Source of the DNA: Murimonas intestini
GTDB lineage: Bacteria > Bacillota > Clostridia > Lachnospirales > Lachnospiraceae
DNA length: 64,000 bases
Assembly (NCBI RefSeq): GCF_024622195.1
Contig: NZ_JANKBI010000010.1
Coordinates: 124,001-188,000, forward strand
Direction of reading: 5' to 3'
Shown in pieces: positions 7,682 through 16,883 of this stretch. Numbering within the stretch: the stretch's first letter is position 1; every line of letters begins with the position of its first letter. Under the pieces are notes generated by a model. That model did not search any database, was not told the DNA's origin, and saw only the letters and a list, made by a program, of their open reading frames with translations. Position numbers and translations under genes: made by a program.

Positions 7682-9016
7682 CTATTTTGCTGCCTCATCT
7701 AAAATTCTCTTAGCATCGGTCATAAAGGATTCTGTGGCTTCCTCCACTGTGATATCACCATATCTGAGATTTTCAACAATAGAGTTGCATAAATCATCCA
7801 CTTCAGCTCTTCCTTCTGGTTCAGGCGGGTCTACTGAGCCTGCCACCGTATTTACTTCTGCCACATAATCAAAAACTACCTGCGCAACCGGATCAGCCTT
7901 AGGCTTAATAGCCTCTGATACATCTGTATTGACAGGCATTCCTCTCTCTGCCATAAGAATCTCATTACATTCTACACTGTTTATGAACCAGTTAATAAAT
8001 TTTGCCGCCTCTTCTTTATTCCTGGAAGTTTCAGCAACACTTAAGAAGGCTGCCGGCTGAAGGTACATAGGCTTAGTATCCTTCCCCTCAACTGTGGGGT
8101 ACATAGTAATTCCCAGTTCACGGCCGGCTGCGCTGCAGATGCTTATATACTGGTTGCAGTATGAAAAATCATTCCAGGTTGTCCCATCATTTATAGGCTT
8201 TGTTTCTACCACATACGGATTTTTTTCCGCCAGTACATCAGGTGAGATGGCAAATTCTGCCTGTGCGAATTTCTCCACAAGTGCGAAATGTTCTTTTACA
8301 GAGGTATCATCCCCGGCATTAATGTCTTCAAAAAGTGAACTTCCGTTTACTCTGGCCATATATTTTAACGTATTCATTCCTCCGTCAAAATAAGTCCTTG
8401 CTCCTGTCTTATCATAAATCTCCTGTGATATGTCATATAACTCGTCAAATGTCATCTGCTGAGGAATTGTTACACCTGCTTCCTCCACGATTGCTTTATC
8501 ATAATCCATCATGAGGGCTGTGACTCCGCTGCTTATTCCATAGCATTTGCCATCGATTGTGCTGCTGTCGATGACAGATTTATTTATCTTTTCCGTATCA
8601 ATGACACCGCTGTCTATAAATTCCGAAAGATCAGCCAGCTGTCCGCTGCTTTGATAGCTGCCCAGATATCCGTAATCCTGCTGCATGATATCCGGCAGAT
8701 TGCCTCCTGCCGCCATAGCTGACAGCTTATCCCAGTAGCCTGTCCAATCTGTAAACTCAACTTTGATCTCAACATTCGGATTATTGCTCATATAAAGGTC
8801 CACTGCTTTTTTTGTAAGATCATTTCTCGTCTGGTTTCCCCACCAGCAAAAGCTCAATGTTACTTTTTCATCGCCTGACCTGGTGAGGTTTACTTCTGTC
8901 TCACTTTTCTTTGCCGGCTCCTTTGCCGTTTTTGTCTGTGCACCCTGAGAACATCCTGCAAACGCTGCCGCCGCCATGACTGCAGCCAATGATCCTGCTA
9001 ATAGTTTCTTTTTCAT
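7682..9016 (-). CDS. Sugar-binding lipoprotein of ABC importer (solute-binding family 1)
   Basis: 444 residues. The signal peptide ends in lipobox AFAGC (Cys near residue 22), so the mature protein is membrane-anchored outside the cell. The core begins VTLSFCWWGNQTRNDLTKK and contains DIMQQDYGYL and AAKFINWFIN, typical of CUT1 oligosaccharide-binding proteins. It is the first gene of the importer cassette and follows the YesN-type regulator gene with a 113-base gap. That gap holds a six-pair hairpin (GCAGCC/GGCTGC near 9042-9057) but no T-run. Confidence 0.92.
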   Translation of the reverse strand: MKKKLLAGSLAAVMAAAAFAGCSQGAQTKTAKEPAKKSETEVNLTRSGDEKVTLSFCWWGNQTRNDLTKKAVDLYMSNNPNVEIKVEFTDWTGYWDKLSAMAAGGNLPDIMQQDYGYLGSYQSSGQLADLSEFIDSGVIDTEKINKSVIDSSTIDGKCYGISSGVTALMMDYDKAIVEEAGVTIPQQMTFDELYDISQEIYDKTGARTYFDGGMNTLKYMARVNGSSLFEDINAGDDTSVKEHFALVEKFAQAEFAISPDVLAEKNPYVVETKPINDGTTWNDFSYCNQYISICSAAGRELGITMYPTVEGKDTKPMYLQPAAFLSVAETSRNKEEAAKFINWFINSVECNEILMAERGMPVNTDVSEAIKPKADPVAQVVFDYVAEVNTVAGSVDPPEPEGRAEVDDLCNSIVENLRYGDITVEEATESFMTDAKRILDEAAK

Positions 9017-9129
9017 TTAGAATCCCCCTTTTCTTTTGCTGCCGCAGCCATCGGGCTGCATGACACCTATTTGATGTCTACATTCTATATTTATCCCCTC
9101 TGGCTGTAAAGTCAAAAAAGCGGGTTTTC

Positions 9130-10644
9130 CTATCCAAAAAATGGTTCTCTGGATTTGAACCGGGAAGGCGGAATTCCCATATATTTCTTAAATACTCTGG
9201 AAAAATGCTGTCCGTCAGCGTCATATCCCACGATCTGAGCCAGGTTTGACACAGGTATTTCAGGTTCAGATCTCATGATCCCGGCAGCTGTCTCTATACG
9301 GATTTTTGTCAGATAGACAGAAAATTTTTCATGCATCCCGGCCATAAATATGCGGCTGAAATAATCTTCATTCATGTGCAGGATATTTCTGCACAGCCAC
9401 AGGGCGCTCAGCTCCTTCTTGTTCAGATTTGCATAGATTACCTGCAGTATCACTGCCATCTTAAACTCTTCTGAAGGGAGATCACCAAATTCTTCTTCCA
9501 CTATGATCTGCTGAACTGTTTTATAAACCAGGGCTTTTGTATACCTTTCAGGCAGCCTGTTATACAGTTTTTCAGTTCCGGCATGATAGAGAGTTCCCAC
9601 AAGTACTGCGCTCATCTGAAGGATTTCTTTAGCTGTACAATTTTTAACAGTGAACATGCTGTATATCAGATTAAAGTGAAACAGCAGGGCTGCACAGTCT
9701 TTTTCACCCTTTAAATGAAGATACGGGATCTTTGTTCCCTCCGGCGCTGATCCTCTTATATAAAAAAATGCCTCTTTCAGGCTCTCCGGTTCCCTGACAA
9801 TCACCTCCGGAAAAGGGCGCGGCGGCCACTCGCCGGGATCTCTGGCTTCCATTATATTTTGAAAGACATGGACGCTCAGCAAAAATGCTGTACTCCCGGT
9901 TTTTCCCTCTTCCACGATCCTTCTGAGCGCCTGGTATAAATAGCTCTCCTCTTTTTGGGAAATATGGAAAGGCACTTTTTTTCCGTCTTTCCATATTTCC
10001 GGACTGTTCCAGTATACCTTTCTCCCTTCCTTCTGTCCTGATGGCCTTTCAGATGCATATTGCCCCAAGATATCAATATGCTCCCCGGTCCGGCAGACAA
10101 TGAGACGGTGAAGCCGCTCCCTGCTGTCACGCAGAGGGCTTAAAAATGTATAGTCGCACTCCCGCTCTGCCCTGGCCAAAAGGATCATCCTGTCGTCACT
10201 ATTCACAGCCCCGCTAAAAACGCTGTTCCGAAATAGCCGCATCCTGCCGCCTTCTTCTCTCTCTTCAAAACTTGTCAGTTCATCCAGCGCTTTCATTACT
10301 GCTTCCTTCAGTCTGTCTTGTCTGCATGGCTTCAGCAGATAATACTTCACTCCGCATTCCATCATTTTACTTGTATATTCATAGCCTTCATATTGGGCTA
10401 CAACAATAAAAATTATCTCCGGCTTGATCTTCCTCCCGCTCTCTATCATCTCCACACCGTTCATTACCGGCATTCTAATATCTGTAACTACAATATCAGG
10501 CCTGATCTCCCTTATCTTCTCCAGACCTCTTTCTCCGTTCTCTGCCATACCTGCCAGTGCAATTCCATAACTTTCCCATTTAAGAAGTGACGCCAGCCTC
10601 TCCCTGTCTTCTGGCTCACTGTCTACAATAAGCAGTTTCCGCAT
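9130..10644 (-). CDS. YesN-type AraC-family response regulator with degenerate receiver
   Basis: 504 residues: receiver domain about 1-120, a long middle region, and an AraC-type double helix-turn-helix at about 405-500 (FSRVFKKYMGIPPSRFKSR). The phospho-acceptor Asp is present in VVTDIRMPVMNG and the Lys in LLKPC. Two normally conserved positions differ: the acidic pair reads VDSEP instead of VDDEP, and the Ser/Thr switch before the Tyr is Ala (VVAQYEGYEY). It is upstream of the sugar importer on the same strand and likely regulates it. No kinase gene adjoins it. Confidence 0.9.
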   Translation of the reverse strand: MRKLLIVDSEPEDRERLASLLKWESYGIALAGMAENGERGLEKIREIRPDIVVTDIRMPVMNGVEMIESGRKIKPEIIFIVVAQYEGYEYTSKMMECGVKYYLLKPCRQDRLKEAVMKALDELTSFEEREEGGRMRLFRNSVFSGAVNSDDRMILLARAERECDYTFLSPLRDSRERLHRLIVCRTGEHIDILGQYASERPSGQKEGRKVYWNSPEIWKDGKKVPFHISQKEESYLYQALRRIVEEGKTGSTAFLLSVHVFQNIMEARDPGEWPPRPFPEVIVREPESLKEAFFYIRGSAPEGTKIPYLHLKGEKDCAALLFHFNLIYSMFTVKNCTAKEILQMSAVLVGTLYHAGTEKLYNRLPERYTKALVYKTVQQIIVEEEFGDLPSEEFKMAVILQVIYANLNKKELSALWLCRNILHMNEDYFSRIFMAGMHEKFSVYLTKIRIETAAGIMRSEPEIPVSNLAQIVGYDADGQHFSRVFKKYMGIPPSRFKSREPFFG

Positions 10645-10923
10645 TCTGTTTTCCTCTCCGCAGTCAGCATCTTATGTCACTAGTATCTGCGTTAACTATA
10701 TCAAAATCACCTTTGAAATGCAAACCTCATCATCCCCTCTGCTCCTTTGCCCGCATGCCGGAAATAATGGACTGCTGAAAATATTGCACGGTTTTTGTCA
10801 GACGAATGTCGGTTTCTGCTATTCCCCGGAATAAATATTTCCTGTATAACTCTAAGTAAATAAGTTGATTGGGAGTTAACTTATATATTACTTCTAAAAG
10901 TAACAGGAGGAAGCTGTGAAAAT

Positions 10924-12198
10924 ATGAAAAAAACATTATATTCTTCAGATTACGGGATTGAACCAAATGGGCTGACGGATGTGACAGGCAAGCTTCAGCA
11001 GCTCATAGATGATGCCGGGGCGTCAGAGGGAAAGGCTGTGGTCCAAAGAGGCATCTATCTCACCGGAAGCCTTTTTTTAAGGAGCCATATGGAGCTTCAT
11101 CTGGATGAAGGCGCCATTTTACTTGGCAGTAAAAATGAGGACGCTTACCCCCTAATGCAGACCCGGGCCGCCGGGATAGAGATGGAATGGATGGGCGCTC
11201 TGCTCAATGCCATAGACTGTGAAGACATCGTCATCTCAGGTACAGGTACACTTGACGGGCAGGGCGAGATCTGGTGGGAAAAGTTCTGGGGGAAAGACCG
11301 CAAAGGCGGAATGTGCAGCGAATATGAAAAAATGGGGCTTAGATGGGCCGCTGACTATGACTGTCTGCGTCCGCGCCTAGTCCAGCTGCGGAATTGTAAA
11401 AATGTGATCTGTAAGGATATTCACCTGACCAGGTCCGGCTTCTGGAACCTTCATATATGCTATTGCAGCCATGTTCTCGTGCAGGGTGTCTGGATCACAA
11501 ATGCCCAGGGACCGAGTACGGACGGGATAGATATTGATTCCTGCTGTGATGTACTTATTGAAGACTGCGACATATCCTGCAATGATGACAACATTGTCAT
11601 AAAATCCGGCATGAATGCAGACGGCATGCGTGTAAACCGTATCTGTGAAAAAGTGGAGGTCAAAGACTGCACACTTCGTGAAGGTATGGGGCTGGCCTTT
11701 GGAAGTGATATGGCCGGAGGCATGGATGAAATCTATCTCCATGACATTCACTTCATCGGTACGGACAACGGCGTATACATCAAATCCTCTAAAATAAGAG
11801 GAGGCTTTATAGACCATACACGGGTGGAAGACCTGGATATGATAAATGTAGACTTTGCCATTAATTTAAACACCAACTGGTTTCCAGATTTCAGCTATCC
11901 GGTGATACCCAAAAATTATCAGGGGAAAATCCCAAAACGCTGGGAGCTTCTCACAGAAAAGGTTCCTGAAGGAAAAGGCATGCCCCAGGTCAAAAATATG
12001 GTTATCAAAAATCTGACATCATCATATGAAGAAAACTATACAGGCCGGTCCACAGCCTTCTTTATCCAGGCATTTGACGAAAACCCCATCCAGAATATCC
12101 AGATGGAGAATGTTAAAATATATGCAAAAGAATTTGGCTCTATCCATCAGGTCAAAAATATAAACATGAAAGACGTGGAAATAACAATAAGAAGTTAA
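10924..12198 (+). CDS. Glycoside hydrolase family 28 (polygalacturonase-like)
   Basis: 424 residues, a right-handed beta-helix of the GH28 family with no signal peptide, so it probably acts in the cytoplasm on imported oligomers. Conserved blocks seen are SGTGTLDGQGEIWW near 100, PSTDGIDIDS near 198, CNDDNIVIKSG near 219 (the catalytic Asp pair) and YIKSSKIRGG near 285. In the fourth block the usual GHG reads GMGLAFGSDMAGG, with Met at residue 255 in place of His. The ribosome site AGGAGG is 13 bases from the ATG, unusually far. The kinase/regulator pair follows 26 bases downstream, so the three are probably co-transcribed. Confidence 0.88.
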   Translation: MKKTLYSSDYGIEPNGLTDVTGKLQQLIDDAGASEGKAVVQRGIYLTGSLFLRSHMELHLDEGAILLGSKNEDAYPLMQTRAAGIEMEWMGALLNAIDCEDIVISGTGTLDGQGEIWWEKFWGKDRKGGMCSEYEKMGLRWAADYDCLRPRLVQLRNCKNVICKDIHLTRSGFWNLHICYCSHVLVQGVWITNAQGPSTDGIDIDSCCDVLIEDCDISCNDDNIVIKSGMNADGMRVNRICEKVEVKDCTLREGMGLAFGSDMAGGMDEIYLHDIHFIGTDNGVYIKSSKIRGGFIDHTRVEDLDMINVDFAINLNTNWFPDFSYPVIPKNYQGKIPKRWELLTEKVPEGKGMPQVKNMVIKNLTSSYEENYTGRSTAFFIQAFDENPIQNIQMENVKIYAKEFGSIHQVKNINMKDVEITIRS

Positions 12199-12224
12199 CA
12201 TTATCCTGAGTTTGGAGGTATCCT

Positions 12225-14021
12225 ATGTCAGGCCGTCTGAAAAAATACAGGGACTTTTTCTTAAATCTGTCCCTTTACAGAAAAATCGTACTGATCGTCT
12301 CTGTCAGCCTCTTCTGTATGTATCTTGCATTCTATGCAAGTATACAGTATCTGTCAAACTACTATGAACAGGAGCTGTATGAATCTAATGCAAAATCCCT
12401 GTCTCATACGGCTGCAGCCATAGCGGCACAGATGCAGACAATAGAGACGATAACTGCCAATATCATAGATGATTCTGTCATACAGGATAACCTGTACCGG
12501 CTGAAGGATACTTCCCCTGAAAACAGGACCGCTCTTTTTAAAAAAGATATATATCAGGCATTATATGCCTACACCTTCTATAACAGTTATGTACAGTCTA
12601 TCAATATCATTCTGGAGGACGGCAGCAATATCTGTATGGGCAATTCTGACTATATCAAAAATTTTGACCTTGCAAAACTGGAAACAGATGCAGACAGCAA
12701 TAAGGGGAGCCTCAAATGGGCTTCTCCTGTATCTGCTGACAGTGATGTCACCTGTTTCAGGCAGATCAGACAGAAAAAATATCTGACATTTGAAAAGCTG
12801 GCTGATCTGTATATTGTTGTGGACATCGGGGGACTGATCCGGGATTCCCTCACAAAATCGGGCTATATCCCTGATGGGTCAGACTTTGTACTTTTAGAGA
12901 ACGGAAAGCGGATTTATCCTGGTTCCCCATCCAATGACAGCCTGTATGGACAGATCTTCAGCACTCTGAAAGAAGACAGCCGTTCTTATACAGTAATGAC
13001 AATTGAAGGAAATAAGGAATTTATTATAGCAGGCACTATTCCGTATATTGAGTGGAATTATCTGTACTTCAGGGACTATGCCCCCATCTTCCACAATCTT
13101 TGGCTGACCAGGATCAAGGTTCTGATCGTAACTGTATGCTGTACTATACTATCGCTGTTTGCGGTACAGGCTACTCTGAAATTTATTTTTAAACATTTTA
13201 ATTATCTTATTGAAAAAATCCAGTGCTTTGGAAACGGCAGGCAGCCTCCTGACGACATCAGGAACCACCAGTATGAATCACGCCAGGACGAGATAGGCCA
13301 GCTTCACAGAAGTTTTGATGAGATGACTAAAAATGTAAGATCCCTTCAGAACCAGAATTATGAAAAGCAGCTTCTGCTCAAAGATGCCACAATCAAAATG
13401 CTCCAGCAGCAGATTAATCCGCATTTTCTATACAATACACTGGATACAATTAACTGGATGGCCCAAAAATATGGTGTGGAGGATATCTCTGTCATGGCCA
13501 AGTCACTTGGGAACCTGTTCCGTGCGTCAATCAATGGACAAGATGACCTGATTCCTCTGTCAGAGGAGCTCTCCGTCCTTGAGAATTATATACGTATACA
13601 AAGGATACGTTTTAAGGACCGTCTGGAATTTATACTTGAAGTCCCCGAAGATATATCAAGTCTCTGTGTCCCGAAACTTTGTATACAGCCTCTCGTTGAA
13701 AACGCTTTAAAACACGCAATGGAATATTCAGATGATATCTGCACGATTCACGTAAATATCCAGGTCTCAGAGCAAAAATGCAGAATCAGGGTATCCAATA
13801 CAGGTTCCAGGTTTTCTGAAGACCTGCTTCAAAAAATTGAGACTATGCAGGTAACTCCCCGTGGCTCCGGCGTGGGGCTTACAAATATTAATTCCCGCTT
13901 AAAACTGCTCTACGGGGAAGAATATGGGCTGAAGTTCTATAATACAGACGATATGGCCGTTGTAGTTCTGGTCATTCCGCAGGAAATGGAGGTTTCTGAT
14001 GCTAAGACTGATGATTGCTGA
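12225..14021 (+). CDS. YesM-type sensor histidine kinase
   Basis: 598 residues. There are membrane helices near 18-40 and 290-315 enclosing an extracellular sensor domain, then a HAMP linker with a DEIGQLHRSFDEMT block. The phospho-acceptor box QQINPHFLYNTLDTINWM has His near 399. The HATPase_c domain has N-box LVENALKHA and G-box GSGVGLTNINSRL. It should phosphorylate the YesN-type regulator encoded immediately downstream, whose reading frame overlaps by 23 bases. The ATG at 12225 follows TTTGGAGG. The ligand is unknown; the GH28 gene upstream suggests a pectin-derived signal. Confidence 0.94.
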   Translation: MSGRLKKYRDFFLNLSLYRKIVLIVSVSLFCMYLAFYASIQYLSNYYEQELYESNAKSLSHTAAAIAAQMQTIETITANIIDDSVIQDNLYRLKDTSPENRTALFKKDIYQALYAYTFYNSYVQSINIILEDGSNICMGNSDYIKNFDLAKLETDADSNKGSLKWASPVSADSDVTCFRQIRQKKYLTFEKLADLYIVVDIGGLIRDSLTKSGYIPDGSDFVLLENGKRIYPGSPSNDSLYGQIFSTLKEDSRSYTVMTIEGNKEFIIAGTIPYIEWNYLYFRDYAPIFHNLWLTRIKVLIVTVCCTILSLFAVQATLKFIFKHFNYLIEKIQCFGNGRQPPDDIRNHQYESRQDEIGQLHRSFDEMTKNVRSLQNQNYEKQLLLKDATIKMLQQQINPHFLYNTLDTINWMAQKYGVEDISVMAKSLGNLFRASINGQDDLIPLSEELSVLENYIRIQRIRFKDRLEFILEVPEDISSLCVPKLCIQPLVENALKHAMEYSDDICTIHVNIQVSEQKCRIRVSNTGSRFSEDLLQKIETMQVTPRGSGVGLTNINSRLKLLYGEEYGLKFYNTDDMAVVVLVIPQEMEVSDAKTDDC

Positions 14022-15510
14022 TGACGAACAGATCATACGTGAAACACTGGCAGAAATAATTGATTATGAAGCTCTTGGGTACACACTTATCGCCGCCGCC
14101 CGGAACGGCATGGAAGCCTATGAGATCATCTGTGACGAGTATCCTGATGTCGTCATTACTGATATCAGGATGCCCATTCTGGGCGGCCTGGAATTAATAG
14201 AACGGGCAATGAAATCAGATTCCAATATCACCTTTATACTCCTGTCAGGCTACAGCGAATTCGAGTACGCCAAACAGGCTATGCGCTATGGGGTACGCCA
14301 CTACCTGTTAAAGCCTACTGATAAAGACGAGCTGATAGATGCTCTTAATGCAGTTCGCCAGGAACGTCTGCTGGAAAGCCGCCATAAGGAAGAAAGCCGC
14401 CGTGAGATTCTGGCAAAACTGGAAGCGCCGCTGGAGCAGTGTTTTCTTATGGAAGCTCTGGAGTCTCTGGACAATTTCCCACCTGTATACAGAAAATACC
14501 AGTCTCTCCTGTCCATTCCTTACGCTCATCTGACTGCCTGTGTCTGTTCCTATGTGGAGGAGGTCTGCCTGAAAAGATTCGCCTCAGACGTGTACCAATA
14601 TTTTGCCGCCCGGCATATTCCGCTTTGCTTCCCTGTCTTATATGTCCGGAATAATGCAATTCTCATCTTTCAGGCAGCAGCCCTGAAAGACCTGGAAAAT
14701 CTAAAAGAATATTTAAGCCAGCTTACCTGTCCCGGCCAGACAGTGACCTTTGAACCAAACATCCTGCATCCAGACACAAGTCTGAACCTTTTTCATACTG
14801 TTTTTGGCAAGCTTTCCCGTTTTGAGCAGATACTTATGCTGGATCCCGGGGGTAAAGTCAATGAAATCCACAATAACATCGCATCACCTTCACAGATCAA
14901 CCGCATAACTGAAGCTATCCTGCTTGCTGATAATTCCTCTTCTATAGGCACAGTGCTTGATACAGTTTTTGACGATCAGCTTTCACTGGATACAGCCAGA
15001 AATCTGGCTCTTGGTCTTTTTCTGAAGCTGAATCCCATTCGTGAGGAGCAGCCCCTGGATGCAGCCTGTGATTTCTTCCACAAATTATACAGCTGCACTG
15101 ATATCAGCGCCGTCAAGGATTTCATGCAGGTGGCAACCCAGCAGAAAAAGGCCTGTCCTTCTTCGGAAAGACAGAGCCCTAATATCACTCTCGTAAAAGC
15201 ATATGTAAAAAAACACTATGCAAATGAAAACCTCTCGCTTAAGTGGCTGGCTGAAAACTACCTGTTTGTAAGTGTCGGTTACCTCAGCAAACAGTTTGTT
15301 AAGGAAGAGGGAATCAGGTTTTCTGACTATCTGAACAGGGTAAGGATGGATGAGGCTACACACCTCATGCGCTATTACCACAGTGACAACATTAACAATA
15401 TAGCACGGCAGGTGGGTTTTGGAAACAATCCCCAGTATTTCCGGCAGGTATTTAAGCGATACCACAGCTGCACTCCCAGTGAGTACCTGAAAAACCTGCA
15501 GCCTGCGTAA
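13999..15510 (+). CDS. YesN-type AraC-family response regulator
   Basis: 503 residues. The canonical receiver spans about 1-120: acidic triad ADDEQ, phospho-Asp near 54 in VITDIRMPILGG, Ser in LLSGYSEFEYA and Lys in YLLKPTDKD. A middle region of about 270 residues has no recognised domain. The AraC-type HTH is at about 400-500 (LKWLAENYLFVSVGYLSKQF; GFGNNPQYFRQVFKRY). The start overlaps the end of the kinase gene, showing translational coupling. Likely targets are the GH28 gene of the same operon and the divergent importer locus. Confidence 0.94.
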   Translation: MLRLMIADDEQIIRETLAEIIDYEALGYTLIAAARNGMEAYEIICDEYPDVVITDIRMPILGGLELIERAMKSDSNITFILLSGYSEFEYAKQAMRYGVRHYLLKPTDKDELIDALNAVRQERLLESRHKEESRREILAKLEAPLEQCFLMEALESLDNFPPVYRKYQSLLSIPYAHLTACVCSYVEEVCLKRFASDVYQYFAARHIPLCFPVLYVRNNAILIFQAAALKDLENLKEYLSQLTCPGQTVTFEPNILHPDTSLNLFHTVFGKLSRFEQILMLDPGGKVNEIHNNIASPSQINRITEAILLADNSSSIGTVLDTVFDDQLSLDTARNLALGLFLKLNPIREEQPLDAACDFFHKLYSCTDISAVKDFMQVATQQKKACPSSERQSPNITLVKAYVKKHYANENLSLKWLAENYLFVSVGYLSKQFVKEEGIRFSDYLNRVRMDEATHLMRYYHSDNINNIARQVGFGNNPQYFRQVFKRYHSCTPSEYLKNLQPA

Positions 15511-15545
15511 AATTTACCCTGCCGTCTATCATCTATCAGCCTGCG

Positions 15546-16595
15546 TCAATATATTTCCTTAGTGAACTGCACGTCGTCAAACATCTGCCCTGCTGTAAGA
15601 TAAGCCATACCATCCTGGTAATCATGGAGCACATCTGGTGAATACAGTATTTCTGCAAACATGTTGCGGGGGAGCAGCGAATAGAGGCTGTCACTGACCG
15701 GCCCTATGCAGTCCCGGCGGACCCCCGGTCCCCCCAGGGCAATATATCTGGGGTTAAGTATGCCGCAGATCCAGCTGATCATTCTTGTCACTGCCGCTGT
15801 ATACTGTACATCATCTTCTGTACCATTCATCCATTCTTCCAGCAGTCTGCCATCTTCCATGTAAATCAGTCCCAGCTCTCCTGCAAAATTATGGCAGCCG
15901 CGTATGATCCTGCCTCCGGCGATAAATCCTGCACTGACACAGCCCTTTTCAAGATGAATGTAGGCCATGTTAGTGTCCTCCATCTTCTCTTCCGGAAACT
16001 CCCTCAGATAGCAGCGTCCAAATCCAATTGCAGTAGCATTCAGATTATTCTCCAATACAACGGGGATATGATACCTCTCCGAAAGGATATCTCCCAGGTC
16101 AGATTTAAACCATTCATCACCGTGAATACTCTTTTTCCAGTAGCTGCCTCCCTCTACAATTCCCGGAACGCCTATCCCTATCGCTCTTATCTCTTTCTCC
16201 TTGAGCAGACCGTCCAGAAAGGATGTTATAACCTCCTGGATGTCCCTGTCTGCGATATCTAATTCTGTAGTATCCGTTATTTCACCGCAAGTGTTTACAA
16301 GAAGTCCGTAAATTTTCGTGCCTTCCATACATAAAGCAGCGCCATAGTATCTGTCCGGCCTGAATCTGTACCTCTCAGCCTTGCGCCCGCCGCTTGACTC
16401 ATCAAATCCGATACTCTCTATTTCACCGTTCTGCATCATTTCACTCAGCAGAGCGCGGACTGTGGTGGAACTGATCCTGGTTTCCTGTGCAATCTCCGCC
16501 CTTGTAGCTGTATTTTTATCCCTTATGGTTTTGCGGACAAGGGACAGGTTGGCCTGTTTCAATAGCATGGGCCTGGCTGTTAATCTATCTTCCAT
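15546..16595 (-). CDS. ROK-family repressor (NagC/XylR type)
   Basis: 349 residues. An N-terminal winged helix (about 15-70; RAEIAQETRISSTTVRALLS) is followed by a ROK sugar-binding domain with IGIGVPGIV and a GELGL block. The usual ENDxNAAA motif reads ENNLNATAIG, replacing the catalytic Asp of ROK kinases by Asn. The zinc-binding CxCGxxGC cysteines are absent. It therefore looks like a sensor-repressor without kinase activity. It is convergent with the YesMN operon and has its own promoter. Likely role: sugar-responsive control within this locus; operator and ligand are not identified. Confidence 0.87.
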   Translation of the reverse strand: MEDRLTARPMLLKQANLSLVRKTIRDKNTATRAEIAQETRISSTTVRALLSEMMQNGEIESIGFDESSGGRKAERYRFRPDRYYGAALCMEGTKIYGLLVNTCGEITDTTELDIADRDIQEVITSFLDGLLKEKEIRAIGIGVPGIVEGGSYWKKSIHGDEWFKSDLGDILSERYHIPVVLENNLNATAIGFGRCYLREFPEEKMEDTNMAYIHLEKGCVSAGFIAGGRIIRGCHNFAGELGLIYMEDGRLLEEWMNGTEDDVQYTAAVTRMISWICGILNPRYIALGGPGVRRDCIGPVSDSLYSLLPRNMFAEILYSPDVLHDYQDGMAYLTAGQMFDDVQFTKEIY

Positions 16596-16665
16596 ATTTG
16601 ATTCTCCTATACTTTCAGTTTGTATCGGCCACTTTCAGCCTTTACTTTTATAAGTTTATAATATA

Positions 16666-16693
16666 AGTATATCTGAAATTTTAGGTAAGTCAA
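16666..16693 (-). promoter_or_regulatory. Sigma-A promoter of the ROK repressor gene
   Basis: On the minus strand TTGACT (16693-16688), a 16-base spacer and TATACT (16671-16666). Just downstream on the same strand are two copies of ACTTATA in direct orientation, a possible binding site. The rest of 16694-16807 shows nothing recognisable. Confidence 0.6.
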
Positions 16694-16807
16694 CACTTTC
16701 TTTACACTCCGTTTCGGTATCCGCTTGCAGGAGTCAAGGAATATAATATCTGAACTCCCCATCGCAAGAGTTTGTTCATGGAATACACGCATGTAAAAAT
16801 TTTGCTC

Positions 16808-16839
16808 TTGACCATTGTCTTATACTGTATTATACTGTA
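16808..16839 (+). promoter_or_regulatory. Promoter with tandem 10-base repeat before the GntR-type gene
   Basis: TTGACC (16808-16813), a 17-base spacer and TATACT (16831-16836). The -10 region is part of a perfect tandem repeat, TTATACTGTA at 16820-16829 and again at 16830-16839. The repeat may be the operator of the downstream YtrA-type repressor; this is inference from position. Confidence 0.6.
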
Positions 16840-16883
16840 CTTGTATCAGCAATACACTTTACAATATCACGAGGAGGCATGGA

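Noticed and set aside
9140..9165. tRNA T-arm-like string (GGATTTGAACC)
   Set aside because: It is inside the coding region of the YesN-type regulator near its C-terminus, and no other tRNA arms can be folded around it.
10730..10966. 78-residue minus-strand frame in the gap before the GH28 gene
   Set aside because: It overlaps the start of the GH28 gene on the other strand, lacks a ribosome site and has no recognisable sequence.
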